A stretch of DNA of 64,000 nt. It comes from Steroidobacter gossypii. Lineage in GTDB: Bacteria; Pseudomonadota; Gammaproteobacteria; Steroidobacterales; Steroidobacteraceae. The stretch lies in the NCBI RefSeq assembly GCF_016801985.1, contig NZ_JAEVLS010000002.1, positions 124,001 to 188,000 of the forward strand, in the 5' to 3' direction. Positions 1 through 10,700 of this stretch are shown one piece after another. Each line of letters starts with the position of its first letter. The stretch's first letter is position 1. The position numbers were made by a program, and so were the translations under genes. The notes below the pieces were generated by a model. The model did no database searches and had not been told where the DNA came from. It worked only from the letters and a program-made list of their open reading frames with translations.

Positions 1-485
1 GTGAGCTGCCCCGTGCCCGTCGCGGTGGAATTGGTGCTCGGAAATACCTCGGCGGAGCTGACCGCCACATTGATCGTGGGAGAATTCAGCACGTTGACTG
101 TGGCTGCGGCGGACGTGGCAGAAACATTGGCTGCGTCCACCACGCGTGCAGTCACTGAGTGCGCACCGTCAGCAACGGTGGACGTGTCCCAATCGGTGGA
201 GTAGGGCGCGGTGGTGTCGGTGGCGATCACATTGCCATCGACAAGAAACTCGACGCGGTTCACGCCGCTTCCTGCGGTGGCGTTTGCAGTCAGCTGCACG
301 GTCCTGTTGACCGAACCGCCGGACGGCGCCGTGAGCGACACCGTAGGGGCGGCGGGTTGCGAATCGCCGCCTCCGCCGCCATTGCCACCCCCGCCGCCGC
401 AACCGCTCAGTATCCATGGAGCGATCAGCATCACTGCGAGCGAGGAGTATCGCCAATCGATGCTCGTTCTTCTCTGCATGCGCAT
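1..485 (-). CDS. Ig-like/CHRD-domain lipoprotein, 5' part only
   Basis: Reading the reverse strand from an ATG at 485 gives an open frame to the window edge, so the C-terminus is missing. The start has a GGAGAG about 10 nt upstream; a second in-frame ATG lies at 479. The N-terminus has a hydrophobic segment ending in a lipobox-like LSGC followed by a Gly-rich linker, so this is probably an anchored lipoprotein. An Ig-like domain of the Big type follows (PTVSLTAPSGGSV to about residue 130). The last visible part (NVAVSSAEVFPSTNSTATGT) resembles the start of a CHRD domain. The gene is divergent from the cytochrome lipoprotein at 651, so a promoter region is probably shared. No enzyme function can be inferred. 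The CHRD call rests on a short stretch. Confidence 0.7.
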   Translation of the reverse strand, partial: MRMQRRTSIDWRYSSLAVMLIAPWILSGCGGGGGNGGGGGDSQPAAPTVSLTAPSGGSVNRTVQLTANATAGSGVNRVEFLVDGNVIATDTTAPYSTDWDTSTVADGAHSVTARVVDAANVSATSAAATVNVLNSPTINVAVSSAEVFPSTNSTATGTGQL

Positions 486-650
486 GTCTGCGCTCTCCGC
501 GTGGCGTCGATGTTTCTGCGTCACTTGTCTGTACATGAGTGCCCGAGTGCGATCGCGAGGTTCAAAGAGTAGGAATGAACCGCGCGAGGGCATCGAGGCA
601 CTCACGGGCCAGCCAGCAACGATCTGGCGCTGGAAGCGGAAGGGGTGTGC

Positions 651-1502
651 ATGAAGCTGGCGAGTTTTTCTGCGTTGTGTATGACGTGCACACTGGTCGC
701 GTGCGCTGGAGACGGAGAAGGGCTGGACGAGAACGGTCGGCCCGCGGGGGAAGACAGCGGCACGTTGCAACCGACTTTCCAATCCATCCAGTCATTGGTG
801 TTCACGCCCGCTTGTACTGGATGCCACGCAGGCGCGGCCGCGCCGCTCGGCCTACGACTCGATGAAGGCGCTTCGTATGCACTGCTGGTGAATGCACCCA
901 GTGTCGAAGTGCCTGCGCTGATGCGCGTTCAGCCGGGCAATCCGGATGCGAGCTATCTGATCCAGAAAATCGAAGGAACAGCTGCGGTGGGAGCTCGCAT
1001 GCCGCTCAATGCGCCACCGCTGCCGCAGGCGACAGTCGATGTGATTCGCCAATGGATTGCCGATGGTGCGCCCAATACCTCTGGAGGCGGGAGCCAGAAA
1101 ACTCGTATCGAGTTCGCGCACCTGATCGCAGTGTCGCCCATGCGCTTCGAGAGCGCGCCGGCTTCGATGCGCGAGATCGTTGTGACCTCGGATACCGAGC
1201 TCGACACGTCTTTATTGCAATCGGATCTCGTGACGTTGCGAGTCAGCGGCGGGGATGGCGAATTCGCAGCGGGCAACGAGCGAACCGTGCCCGTTCAGGT
1301 GAGGGTTCGATCCACACAACCGTCGGTGCTGGCGATCGAGCCACGCGTGACGCCTCTGGCCGCCGACGAATATGAGTTGCGCATCAGCGGCAGCGATCCG
1401 GTAGCGCTCGCGGACCTGGCGGCTCGGCCCATCGACGGCGATCACGACGGTACCGCCGGAGGCGATTTCGTTCTGCGCTTCACAGTGGAGACGGCGCGAT
1501 GA
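651..1502 (+). CDS. Mono-haem c-type cytochrome lipoprotein
   Basis: The 283-residue protein has a signal peptide with lipobox LVAC (Cys18), so it is probably lipid-anchored in the envelope. A haem-binding CTGCH motif lies at residues 55-59, with a candidate axial Met117 in the sequence RMPLNAPPLP, the layout of planctomycete-type/'cytochrome c-like' domains. The remaining C-terminal half looks beta-rich and Ig-like and is not recognised. I chose ATG 651 over an in-frame GTG at 645 because the purine-rich GGAAGCGGAAGGGG precedes it. Its stop overlaps the start of the next gene (ATGA at 1499-1502), implying translational coupling. The likely role is electron transfer at the periplasmic or outer-membrane face; the partner is inferred from the coupling. 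Confidence 0.85.
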   Translation: MKLASFSALCMTCTLVACAGDGEGLDENGRPAGEDSGTLQPTFQSIQSLVFTPACTGCHAGAAAPLGLRLDEGASYALLVNAPSVEVPALMRVQPGNPDASYLIQKIEGTAAVGARMPLNAPPLPQATVDVIRQWIADGAPNTSGGGSQKTRIEFAHLIAVSPMRFESAPASMREIVVTSDTELDTSLLQSDLVTLRVSGGDGEFAAGNERTVPVQVRVRSTQPSVLAIEPRVTPLAADEYELRISGSDPVALADLAARPIDGDHDGTAGGDFVLRFTVETAR

Positions 1503-2599
1503 GGGCGGGCGCTGTGTTCTTGCAGATCTGTGCGCTCGTGGCGCTGTTTTCAGCCAGCGTGGCTGGCGTTCGAGCCGAGCCGTATTTCGCCGTTCGCGAA
1601 GGGCTCAAGTGCAGCAACTGTCATTTCAACGCAGCCGGCGGCGGCATGCGCAATGCTTTCGGCAATGGCTGGGCGCAGACCGCACTGCCGGCCCGTCGCA
1701 TCGAAGGCATAGAATCCGATGCGTGGACGGGCGTGGTGAATCGCTTCTTCGCGCTCGGCGGCAATCTGCGAGCCAACGCCACTCATACGGATGTGCCGGA
1801 CAACGACGCTCGGTCCGAGTTCGATCTGGAAGAGGGGCGGGCCTACCTTGCGATCACGCCCATACCGGATCGATTGGCGGTCTATTTCGATCAACGGTTC
1901 GCACCCGGCGGCAGCACCAACCTGGAAGCGTTCGCTCGCTACACAACTGAGGATCAACGCTGGCAGGTGCAGGCCGGACAATTCTATTTGCCGTACGGGC
2001 TGCGCCTCGAGGACGACGGGGCCTTCATTCGGCAGGTGACTGGCATCAACTTCGCGACCCCGGATCGCGGCGTGCAGGTGGGATACGAGTCCGGCTCGCT
2101 GTCGACACAACTTGCCGTGTCCAACGGCACGGCGAGCGGGCCGGAGCCCGACGAAGGCAAGCAGGTGAGCTTGCGCGCCGAGCATGTGCAGAGAGTCTGG
2201 CGCGTCGGGGCGGGCTTCAATCTGAATCACACGGACGCGGGCGACCGTCAGATGCAAGGCGTTTTTGCCGGTCTTCGCACCGGGCCCATCGCATGGCTGG
2301 CCGAGGCGGACTACCTCACGGATGAAACGCTCGGCCCCGAGGAGCGCAAGCAGTGGGTCGGGCTCATCGAAGCCAACTGGTGGATCTCACAAGGTCACAA
2401 CCTCAAGCTCACCGCCGAGGTGTTCGAGCCGGACACCGACGTTGACGAAGACGAGCAGAACCGCTACAGCCTGGTTTATGAACTGTTTCCATTCCAGTTC
2501 GTGCAACTGCGGCTAGGCGCGCGCATCTACGACGGCATCCCGCAAAACGACCTGCAGAACCGCAAGCTGTTTTTTGCGCAGCTGCACGGATTCTTCTGA
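1499..2599 (+). CDS. Cytochrome c motif fused to outer-membrane beta-barrel
   Basis: The 366-residue protein begins with a signal peptide cleaved near VRA|EP (residue 26). A single haem-attachment motif CSNCH follows at residues 38-42, in a Gly-rich context (FNAAGGGMRN). The rest is alternating amphipathic strands typical of a porin-like barrel and ends in ...LHGFF, the usual C-terminal aromatic signature for outer-membrane insertion. It shares a 4-nt overlap with the upstream cytochrome lipoprotein. The arrangement suggests haem delivered next to or inside an outer-membrane channel. Similar proteins are usually annotated only as hypothetical. Whether electrons cross the outer membrane is inference. 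Confidence 0.8.
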   Translation: MRAGAVFLQICALVALFSASVAGVRAEPYFAVREGLKCSNCHFNAAGGGMRNAFGNGWAQTALPARRIEGIESDAWTGVVNRFFALGGNLRANATHTDVPDNDARSEFDLEEGRAYLAITPIPDRLAVYFDQRFAPGGSTNLEAFARYTTEDQRWQVQAGQFYLPYGLRLEDDGAFIRQVTGINFATPDRGVQVGYESGSLSTQLAVSNGTASGPEPDEGKQVSLRAEHVQRVWRVGAGFNLNHTDAGDRQMQGVFAGLRTGPIAWLAEADYLTDETLGPEERKQWVGLIEANWWISQGHNLKLTAEVFEPDTDVDEDEQNRYSLVYELFPFQFVQLRLGARIYDGIPQNDLQNRKLFFAQLHGFF

Positions 2600-2657
2600 G
2601 CAAAACGAAAGCGCGACGTGCTCCGCTCGCGGGCGTCACATCTGCGCAATACGGGGT

Positions 2658-3296
2658 TCAGTTCGACCAGTCGGTGAGACCTTCGCGCCGGTTGAGCTCG
2701 ATAAAGGAAGGCATGGAGCGCATCCGGCGAATGTAGGGCGCGAGATTCTTCCAGGTGTCTGCAGGGCGCGGCATGTTTCGCGACCAGCGCATCAGCATCG
2801 TGCCCAGCAGATCAGCGGTGCTCAACTGATGGCCGACCAGATGACTGCGACCGTCGCTCAAGCGCGCATCCAGAAGGTCCCATGCGCCTTCGATTCGGCG
2901 GCGGGCCAATGCTTGCACCGCTTCGGCACCGGCGGGATCGCCGTCCTTTCCCGCATAGAACCAATCGCGCATGGCGGGCAGCACCGTGTTTGCCAGATAG
3001 ATCATCGTCTCCAGCCATTCAGCGCGGGCAGCGGAGCCAGGCGTCGGCGCCAGCCCCTTGTCTGGATGACGTTCGGCCAACGACATCAGCAGCGCGGTCG
3101 ATTCGGTGCGCGGAGCGCCGTCGATCATCAGGGTCGGAATGCGGCCGCTCGGATTGAGTTTGAGATATTCGGCAGAACGCTGCTCCCCGGCATCGATGCT
3201 GACCAGCTTCGCCTCGAAAGGCAGCTGCATTTCGATGAGCATCCAGTGCACAGCCATGCTCGCCGCACCGGGCGAGTAATAAAGAGTGTAGGTCAC
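2658..3296 (-). CDS. Glutathione S-transferase family protein
   Basis: The 212-residue product has the usual GST length and order. The N-terminal thioredoxin-like domain (TYTLYYSPGAASMAVHWML, then LNPSGRIPTLMIDG and the glutathione-contacting TES) is followed by an all-helical C-terminal domain. A longer open frame begins at 3416, but its first 40 residues do not look like a GST. The GTG at 3296, preceded by AGGAAC, places the start exactly at the first beta-strand. It conjugates or transfers glutathione in the cytoplasm; the substrate is unknown. It is convergent with the barrel gene ending at 2599. Confidence 0.85.
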   Translation of the reverse strand: MTYTLYYSPGAASMAVHWMLIEMQLPFEAKLVSIDAGEQRSAEYLKLNPSGRIPTLMIDGAPRTESTALLMSLAERHPDKGLAPTPGSAARAEWLETMIYLANTVLPAMRDWFYAGKDGDPAGAEAVQALARRRIEGAWDLLDARLSDGRSHLVGHQLSTADLLGTMLMRWSRNMPRPADTWKNLAPYIRRMRSMPSFIELNRREGLTDWSN

Positions 3297-3421
3297 TGCG
3301 GTTCCTGCGCGTGAAATAGCGAAGTATGGCAGGCGAAAGTCGGCCTGCACAGCCAGCTCCGGATGGAGCGCAATCTTCGCTCCCTGTAGTGCGTCGATAC
3401 CCAGACGCGGAAGCAAAGGTC

Positions 3422-3484
3422 ATGGTGCGACTCACGTTGATGGTGCTGTTCGTGTGCGTTTTACAGACGGCGATGGCCGATTAG
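3422..3484 (+). pseudogene. Orphan signal-peptide fragment, possible gene remnant
   Basis: The 20-codon frame MVRLTLMVLFVCVLQTAMAD reads like a complete signal peptide (basic n-region, hydrophobic core, small residues before the cleavage site) and then stops. About 10 nt later another frame reads QHGLAEKDRGAELHFTLPA and stops at 3553, like a soluble C-terminal tail. The two pieces would fit an ancestral secreted protein that lost its middle. Both are short, so this could be chance. Confidence 0.3.
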
Positions 3485-3555
3485 CGCTTTGACAGCATGG
3501 TCTGGCGGAGAAGGATCGTGGCGCGGAGTTGCACTTCACGCTGCCTGCATAGCAT

Positions 3556-4461
3556 TCAGCGAGCCAGGGGCCGCGCCAGCCGTCCTTTCTGCTTTTCTTC
3601 GTACATGAGGGCGTCCGCCTGCGCGAGCATTTCCTCCACCGAGAGCGGCTGATGCGGATCGGAAGTCACGATGCCCACGCTGACACACAGGTGAAAGCGT
3701 CGCTCCGGTTGCATGTTTCTGCGCCGTAGCTCCTGGTGAAGGCGCTCGCGGATCAGGTGTTCGCTATTGCCCTCGGTCGTGGGTAGCAGCAGTGCAAACT
3801 CGTCGCCGCCCAGGCGGCCGATGATATCCGACTCGCGAAAACAAACACGCAGCACGTCCGCGATCTCGCCGATGGCGGCATCGCCGGCTTGATGACCCAA
3901 AGTGTCGTTGATGGGCTTCAAACGATCCATGTCGATGAACACCACCACAAAGCGCTCGCCAGTACGCTTCACGAGCATGGCGTGCTGCTCGGCGCGCATC
4001 AGAAAGCCGCGGCGGTTCGCCAGGCCGGTGAGCTCGTCGAGAGTCGATTCCTTGCGCAACGCCATCTGCATGCCGTGTCGCTCGAACGCGTAACGCAACG
4101 CGCGCACCAGCAGGCTCGTGCTCATTTGACCTTTGATCAGATAATCCTGCGCGCCGGCGTGGAGCGCCTCGATCGCCGCTGCTTCGTCGTCGAGACCGGT
4201 CAACACCACCAATGGCACGTTGGGCGCGGCCCGCTGCACCCTGTGGATTGCATCGACGCCGCCGCCGTCGGGCAGCCCCAGATCCAGCACGATCATGTCG
4301 GGGCAGGTCCCGGCCAGGAAGCCGAGCGCCTTGTCGATGGTGTCGCGGTGCTCGAGCTCGAATTGAAACGCACGCGCCTCTCTGATCATCTCCGTGAACA
4401 GGCGGACATCGCCTGGACTGTCCTCGACCAGCAGCAGCCGGATCCGCCTATCGAACATCAT
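3556..4461 (-). CDS. Response regulator diguanylate cyclase (REC-GGDEF)
   Basis: The 301-residue protein has an N-terminal receiver domain with phosphoacceptor Asp60 ([13 protein letters not shown]) and conserved Lys110. A C-terminal GGDEF domain carries the intact catalytic motif GGDEF at residues 218-222. An RxxD inhibitory site (R209-E-S-D212) lies five residues before it, so c-di-GMP feedback control is expected. It makes c-di-GMP from two GTP when phosphorylated. It is the last gene of a three-gene operon with overlaps of 14 nt and 4 nt, so the MHYT-GAF kinase encoded first is the likely phosphodonor, perhaps via the single-domain regulator between them. Confidence 0.93.
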   Translation of the reverse strand: MMFDRRIRLLLVEDSPGDVRLFTEMIREARAFQFELEHRDTIDKALGFLAGTCPDMIVLDLGLPDGGGVDAIHRVQRAAPNVPLVVLTGLDDEAAAIEALHAGAQDYLIKGQMSTSLLVRALRYAFERHGMQMALRKESTLDELTGLANRRGFLMRAEQHAMLVKRTGERFVVVFIDMDRLKPINDTLGHQAGDAAIGEIADVLRVCFRESDIIGRLGGDEFALLLPTTEGNSEHLIRERLHQELRRRNMQPERRFHLCVSVGIVTSDPHQPLSVEEMLAQADALMYEEKQKGRLARPLAR

Positions 4462-4900
4462 TGGCTCCGTGCGGGGGAAGTTTGACGAAGTTGAGCCAGA
4501 AACTTTCGATGGAATGCGCGACTCGCAGGAATTGCTCCAGGTCCACCGGCTTGCTGATATAACAATTGGCGTGACTGCTGTAGGCGCGCGCGATGTCTTC
4601 CTCGGCGGTGGAGGTCGTCAACACCACCACCGGGATCTGCCTCAGATGTTGGTCCGCCTTGATTTCGGCCAGCACTTCGCGGCCGTCCTTGCGGGGCAGA
4701 TTCAAATCGAGCAGCACCAGATCCGGTTGCCGGACCTCGCGGTATCTGCCTTCGCGTCGCAGGTAGGCCAGCGCCTCGACGCCGTCGCGCACCACGTGCA
4801 CATTGTTGATGACCTTGCCTTCCTTGAAGGCCTCCAGGGTGAGCCGGGCGTCGCCCGGATTGTCTTCGACCAGCAGAATCTCGACGGCGCCCGTGATCAT
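4448..4900 (-). CDS. Single-domain response regulator (Rcp1/CheY-like)
   Basis: The 150-residue protein is one receiver domain with acidic pocket VEDNPGD, phosphoacceptor Asp65 ([13 protein letters not shown]), the Thr-containing VVVLTTST strand and the conserved Lys in CYISKP. The [10 protein letters not shown] pattern is typical of Rcp1-type regulators paired with phytochrome-like kinases. There is no output domain, so it probably shuttles phosphate or controls a partner by binding. It overlaps the kinase gene by 4 nt and the REC-GGDEF gene by 14 nt. Confidence 0.92.
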   Translation of the reverse strand: MITGAVEILLVEDNPGDARLTLEAFKEGKVINNVHVVRDGVEALAYLRREGRYREVRQPDLVLLDLNLPRKDGREVLAEIKADQHLRQIPVVVLTTSTAEEDIARAYSSHANCYISKPVDLEQFLRVAHSIESFWLNFVKLPPHGANDVR

Positions 4901-7590
4901 GAGGTCAGACCCTCGGTGCGTGGAATCGTGAACAGAAAGTTGGAGCCTTTGCCGGGTTGCGACTCCACCCAGATCTGACCGCGGTGGCGCGCCACAATTT
5001 TTTTACATAGCGCCAGACCGATGCCGGTGCCCGAGTATTGCTCGCGCGTGTGCAGTCGCTTGAACATCTGAAAAATGCGCTCGAAATACTGCGGCTCGAT
5101 GCCGATGCCGTTGTCGCGCACCGAAAAGATCCAGTGGTCGGGCGTCGCTTGCGCGCTCACATGCACCTCCGGTTGCTGACGGTTGCAGTACTTGAGCGCG
5201 TTGCCGATGAGATTCTGAAACAGTTGAGTCAGCTGCGTGGCATAGCCGACCACGGTAGGTAACTGTTCCACGGTGATCACGGCGTTGCGCTCTTTGATGG
5301 ATTGTTTGAGCTGCGCGAGCGCGGCTTCGCACACGGTGGCGGTGTTGATGGGCTGCGGCGACTGACCTTTGGTCGATAGTCGCGCGTATGAGAGCAGATC
5401 CAGAATCAGCGTTTGCATGCGCTGCGCGCCGTCGACGGCATAGCCGATGTACTCATCGGCCTCTGAATCGAGCTGACCGCGGTAACGACGCGCCAGCAGC
5501 TGGGTGAAACTCGCCACCATGCGCAGCGGCTCCTGCAGATCGTGCGAAGCCACATAGGCGAATTGTTCGAGCTCCGCATTGGAACGCGCCAGGTCTTCGG
5601 CATTGCGGGCGATCTCCTCCTGAGCGCGAGCGCGCTCGACGACCTGACCCAGTTGGGTGCCCACGTTCGCCATCACATTGAGCAGCTCATCGTCCGGCTC
5701 TTCCACCCGGTGCGAGAAGAACTCCAGCACCGCCACCACTTTGCCTTGTACCAGCACCGGGAAACCGAAAGCGCCGCGCACATCGAGCGCGGCCACTTCG
5801 ACATCCGCCGCGAAACTGCTTTCGTCCCTCACATCACGGATCCATGCGGGCTTGCCGGTTTTCACGACTCGACCGGGCAGTCCCATGCCGGCGTGCAGGC
5901 GGGTTCGTTGGGTGGCATTGCACAGCGACGCGAATCGCTCCGGATCGTCGACGTGCCACAGCGAGCTGGAAATCAGGTCAGCGGAATCGGGTGCGCAAAG
6001 ATACACGTGCCCCACCGGCCAACCGGTGTGTGCGCAGATCCGGTCGAGTGCAAACTGCAGCACGGTGTCCGTCGATGTCGCCTCGTTGGCCGCGACCGCC
6101 ACCGACTGCAGCAACTCGACGAACGAGACCTGCCGATGCAGCGCCTGCGTGGTTCGCTCGAGCTCGCCAATGCCGTGTTGAATCCTGGATAGCGCAGGCC
6201 GTAACACCACCAGTCCTTGCAACAACAGTACACCCAGCAGCGACATGAGCATGAAGACATACAATCGATCGCGGCGAGCCTGGCGAGTCTCGGAATTCTG
6301 TTCATAGTGCGATACGAGTTCGCTCAACCTTTGCAGATAACTCTGCTCGTGACCGAGCAGTTCGTTTAGCAGGGAGCCGATCTCCGCGGATGACAGCTGC
6401 CCAAGCAAGCGCTGCACCGACCGGCTCATGGCCACGTAGGCGGCATCGATCGTTGCGAAAGTCCCGGTGTTCTCGGGCTCGACGTTCGCATGCACGGCGG
6501 CGCCGCCGACTCTCTTTTTCACCCCGCCGATGAGCATCGCCGCCGCACCGTCCGGGTGGTTTTGTTTCAAGGATTCGTGCGAGCGTCTCCACAGGACCCA
6601 CGTCTCTCGTGCACGTCTCGCCAGTTCCTCTGCCTCGGTGTTCTCGAGAGGGCGGGCCGCCAGCAGCAGATCCCTGGACAGTTCCCGGCTCAACATGATT
6701 TGCCGGCTGGCTTCGTTGATCAGCCGGGAATCCTGCGCCAGCTGCCGGCCTTCCTGCTCGATCAGCACGATGCCCAGGATCGACACCAGCCCCAGCACCG
6801 CCAGAAACAAAAAATGACGCACCGTGAGTTGCCGGGTGTGCGACAGCGAATCGATTTTCAGATTCGCCATCGGCGCCAGGCCGAGCAGCAGCAACGTGAT
6901 CACGATGATGGCCACCGTGCCGAGCGCCGAAACGCCGACCGCGCGTGATACATCGTGGAGATGCGTAGTGGAAGGGATGAATGTCACGGCTGCCATGCCG
7001 GTGTAATGCATCACCGGAATCGCGGCGCCCATCACCAGCGCGCTCAGGAGTTTCTTTCGGCTCCACGCCTTGGGGTCGGCGCGCAGATGAAAGGTGAGCC
7101 ACAGCGCCACGAACGAAATGACGATCGCCAGCACCACCGACAGCGCGACCAGGCTGGGAGAATAGGTATGAATTGCCGCGAGCCGCATGGCTTCCATGCC
7201 GACGTAGTGCATGGTCGCGATGCCTCCGCCCATGACGATGCTGGCTAGCGTGGCGCGCACCAGCCCCATCTGCTTGCGGCTGACCACGAACAACGCGACG
7301 GCGGAAGCAAACACTGCGGCGAGCAAGGACAGCACCACGGTGGGCCAGTCATAGCGCACCGGAATTGGCAATCGGAATGCGAGCATGCCGACGTAGTGCA
7401 TCGACCAGATGCCCACACCCATGCAGATGGCTCCGCCGACGAGACGCACCAGGCGCAGGGAGCCGCGCGCCGCATTGATTCGGACGGTGAAATCGAGTGC
7501 CGCATAGGCGGCGAGAATCGCAATCACAACCGACAGGCTGACGAGCAGAACATCGTATGACCCGCTCAGCGCCGCAGTCGATGACGACAT
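4897..7590 (-). CDS. MHYT-sensor GAF histidine kinase
   Basis: This 897-residue membrane kinase starts with a seven-helix MHYT sensor: SMHYVGM, TMHYVGM and VMHYTGM occur in the first ~210 residues. MHYT domains are proposed to bind a metal and sense O2, CO or NO. A second transmembrane/periplasmic segment follows (~250-465), then a GAF domain (~490-650). Next is a phytochrome-type HisKA with phosphoacceptor His near residue 680 ([10 protein letters not shown]), and a HATPase with DNGIGI and [12 protein letters not shown] motifs. It is the first gene of an operon with a receiver protein and a REC-GGDEF cyclase, so it likely feeds c-di-GMP signalling. The ligand of the GAF domain is unknown. 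Confidence 0.93.
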   Translation of the reverse strand: MSSSTAALSGSYDVLLVSLSVVIAILAAYAALDFTVRINAARGSLRLVRLVGGAICMGVGIWSMHYVGMLAFRLPIPVRYDWPTVVLSLLAAVFASAVALFVVSRKQMGLVRATLASIVMGGGIATMHYVGMEAMRLAAIHTYSPSLVALSVVLAIVISFVALWLTFHLRADPKAWSRKKLLSALVMGAAIPVMHYTGMAAVTFIPSTTHLHDVSRAVGVSALGTVAIIVITLLLLGLAPMANLKIDSLSHTRQLTVRHFLFLAVLGLVSILGIVLIEQEGRQLAQDSRLINEASRQIMLSRELSRDLLLAARPLENTEAEELARRARETWVLWRRSHESLKQNHPDGAAAMLIGGVKKRVGGAAVHANVEPENTGTFATIDAAYVAMSRSVQRLLGQLSSAEIGSLLNELLGHEQSYLQRLSELVSHYEQNSETRQARRDRLYVFMLMSLLGVLLLQGLVVLRPALSRIQHGIGELERTTQALHRQVSFVELLQSVAVAANEATSTDTVLQFALDRICAHTGWPVGHVYLCAPDSADLISSSLWHVDDPERFASLCNATQRTRLHAGMGLPGRVVKTGKPAWIRDVRDESSFAADVEVAALDVRGAFGFPVLVQGKVVAVLEFFSHRVEEPDDELLNVMANVGTQLGQVVERARAQEEIARNAEDLARSNAELEQFAYVASHDLQEPLRMVASFTQLLARRYRGQLDSEADEYIGYAVDGAQRMQTLILDLLSYARLSTKGQSPQPINTATVCEAALAQLKQSIKERNAVITVEQLPTVVGYATQLTQLFQNLIGNALKYCNRQQPEVHVSAQATPDHWIFSVRDNGIGIEPQYFERIFQMFKRLHTREQYSGTGIGLALCKKIVARHRGQIWVESQPGKGSNFLFTIPRTEGLTS

Positions 7591-7731
7591 GATGGATCCT
7601 TCTCTAATTGTTATCGCCGTTCCCGGCGCGATTCTCTATTCGCTCGCCGAGGAACGCAAAAGGGAAGGCCGCAGCGCGCGGTGTGTTGGTACTTGCCGCG
7701 CTACAGCAGAAGCTTTATAGATATTTGAGAA

Positions 7732-10700
7732 TCAACCTTCCGCGCTGCTGCTTCGCATGGCAGCGTCCGTTACGGACGGCTTCGAGGGCACCCAGCGCGC
7801 GAGTGCAGCGCGCAAAGTGGCGCGACTGAAAGGCTTGCCAAGGTAGTCATCCATGCCGGCGGCGAAGCAGGCTTCGCGAGCTGCGCTCGTGGTATCGGCG
7901 GTCAATGCGATGACAGGGATGTGTCGGCCTGTGCCTTCGCGTCGCCGCCACTCCGTGGTGGCCGCGAACCCATCCATCACCGGCATGCGGCAGTCCATCA
8001 GCACGACGTCGTAAGACGTGCGTTCCAACATTTCGAGGGCGTGCTGCCCATCGTGCGCTGTATCTACGTCGACGCCGAGCGAACTCAACATGCCTTCCGC
8101 CACATCCCGATTGAGCGCCTGATCTTCGACCACCAGCACACGCACGCCCGGCGCCAGCGGTTTCATGGGAACGGGATGTGCACCGATTTGCGAGGTATCC
8201 ACGCTGGCATCACCGATCAGCGTGCGTTGTAGCTGCTGGAGGCGCACCGGCTTTGTGACTTCCGCATCGAGCCACTGCAGGTCGTTCCGCGGCGTTGGCC
8301 CGAGATTCACGAAGCTAGCCAGACGTATGATTCGCGGTCGCACTGCGCGTTCAGCGATCACGGCCTGCAGTTGTTGGATGGACGCGCCATCCAACAGCGA
8401 GTGGTCGATGACCATGGCGTTGTAGGCAGTCGCGCGCAGTTCTCTCATCACTTCAGCAAAGCTGCCTACGCCCGTGGCGTGTGCGCCCCACTCATCGAGC
8501 GTGTGAGCGAGAAAGCGTCGCACGGCTGCATTGTCGTCCGCGACAAGAACCCGTAGTCCGACCACCTCCGCGAACGGTGCAGGCGCCTGCGCATCGGCTT
8601 CGGCCAGTTGCAACGAGAGGTCGACAGTGAATGTCGAGCCGGCGCCGGGCGTGCTCGCCAGCGAGAGTTTGCCGCCCATCAGATCCACGAGTTGCCGTGC
8701 TATCGCCAGGCCCAGGCCCGTGCCGCCGTAACGGCGCGTAGTCGATGCATCTTCCTGTACGAACTCCTCGAAGATCCGCGCTTGATTCTCCGGCGCGATG
8801 CCGATGCCGGTGTCCGCCACGTCGATGCGCACGCGCAATCGGTCGCCTTCGACGCCGGGCGAGCTCACTCGCAATGTGACTTCGCCGCTTTCGGTGAACT
8901 TCACGGCGTTGCCGCCGAGGTTGACGAGGACCTGCCGGAGGCGCACCACGTCGACTCTTACTCGCGGTAATGGTCGTGGCGGGGTATCGCACATGAGCTC
9001 GATATTCTTGCCGGATGCGCGCGCGGCGAGCATTTCCGCGGTCTGCTCGACCAGCAATACGAGGTCGCAATCGACCGGCGCAAGTTGCAGACGACCTGCT
9101 TCGAGCTTGGAGAAATCGAGCACGTCGTCGACGATGGCCAGCAGCGAGTCGGCTGAACGATGGATGCCGTCGGCGAACCGCCGCTGCACGGGGTCCAGTC
9201 GCGTATCCAGCAGCAGCTCGCTCAATCCGAGTACGCCATTCATGGGCGTGCGCAGTTCGTGATTCATGCGCGCCACGAAATCGCTCTTGGCGCGACTCAG
9301 CACTTGCAGCTGATGGTTGCGCTCTTCCAGCTCGCGAGTGCGCACGGCGACCATTTCTTCCAGCTGGCGTTTGTGCATCAACTCGCGCGTGCGCCGCAGT
9401 CGTAGCAATCGCCCCACGTATAGGAGGGCGCAGACAACGATCGCGAGATAGATCACGCGTGCGACAAAGGTATTCCACCACGCGGCGGTAACGTGAACTG
9501 GAATGGTGAGGTCCTGCTCGCTCCATGTGCCATCGGCATTGCTGGCGCGGACCCGGAAGATGTACTCGCCTGCGTCCAGGTTGGTGTATGTCGCGCGATG
9601 CGCCGAACCCGCTTCCACCCAATCTGGGTCGAAGCCTTCCAACCGGTACAGATAGCGATTGTTCGCGGGTGACATGAAATCGAGCGCAGCGAATTCGAAC
9701 GTTACCAGCTTGTCGTCGTGCGCGAGGACGAGAGGGCGATCCGCACCGGGAAATTCTGCGAACGGCAGATGTTGATTGAGGATCGCGACTGAGGTGAGCG
9801 CCACACGCGGCGGCGGCGCGGGCGAGGGCTCGGCATCCGGCAGAAAGGCGTTGAAACCGCCGTTGCCGCCGAAGTAGAGCGTGCCGTCGCGCCCACGATA
9901 ATGAGCGTTGAAATTGAATTCATCCGCCTGTAGGCCGTGCGGTTCGCGGAACAAACGATTCGAGCCGCTGCGCGGATCGATGCGCACGAGACCGTTGTTC
10001 GTGCTGAGCCACAGATGGCCCTCGCGGTCCGACTCGATGCCGTACACCACCTGGCTGGGCATGTTCGTCAACCGCTCGTCCCGACGGAAGCGCACAGCGT
10101 CCGGCTCATCCGATCCGCCGACCACGCGATCGAGACCGCCGCCCGCGGTGCCGACCCACAACGTGCCGCTCGGATCGATGTGTAGAGCGTAGACGGTGTC
10201 GTCGCTCAGACTGCTCGGATCGCGGTCATTGCGACGAAAGTGATGGAAACGACCCGTGCGGGGATCGAGCAGATTCAGGCCGCCACCGATGGTGCCGATC
10301 CAAAGATTGCCTCGCACATCTTCGACAATGGCGCTCGCGCCCGGATTGCTGAGCGAACTCGTATCCGTTCCGTAGGGATAGCGCGTGAGATTGCCGGTCG
10401 CACGATCGATCCGCGCGAGTCCGCCGCCGTAGGTGCCGACCCAGATCGTTCCGTCGCGCGCCTCGTAGACGCACATCACGCCATCGACGGGCAACGTCGT
10501 CGGATCGCCTGGAACACTGGGGTAGGTGCGAAGCGTGCCGCTTTTCACGTCGAAGCGGGCGAGGCCGCCGCTCATCGTGCCAATCCACAATGCACCATCA
10601 CGATCGTGCAGTAGAGCCATCACGCCATTGTCAGGGAGGCGTAGCGGCCCACTGGACTCACGTGTGTAGCGGCGCTCGGTTCGCTGGATCGTGTCGATCT

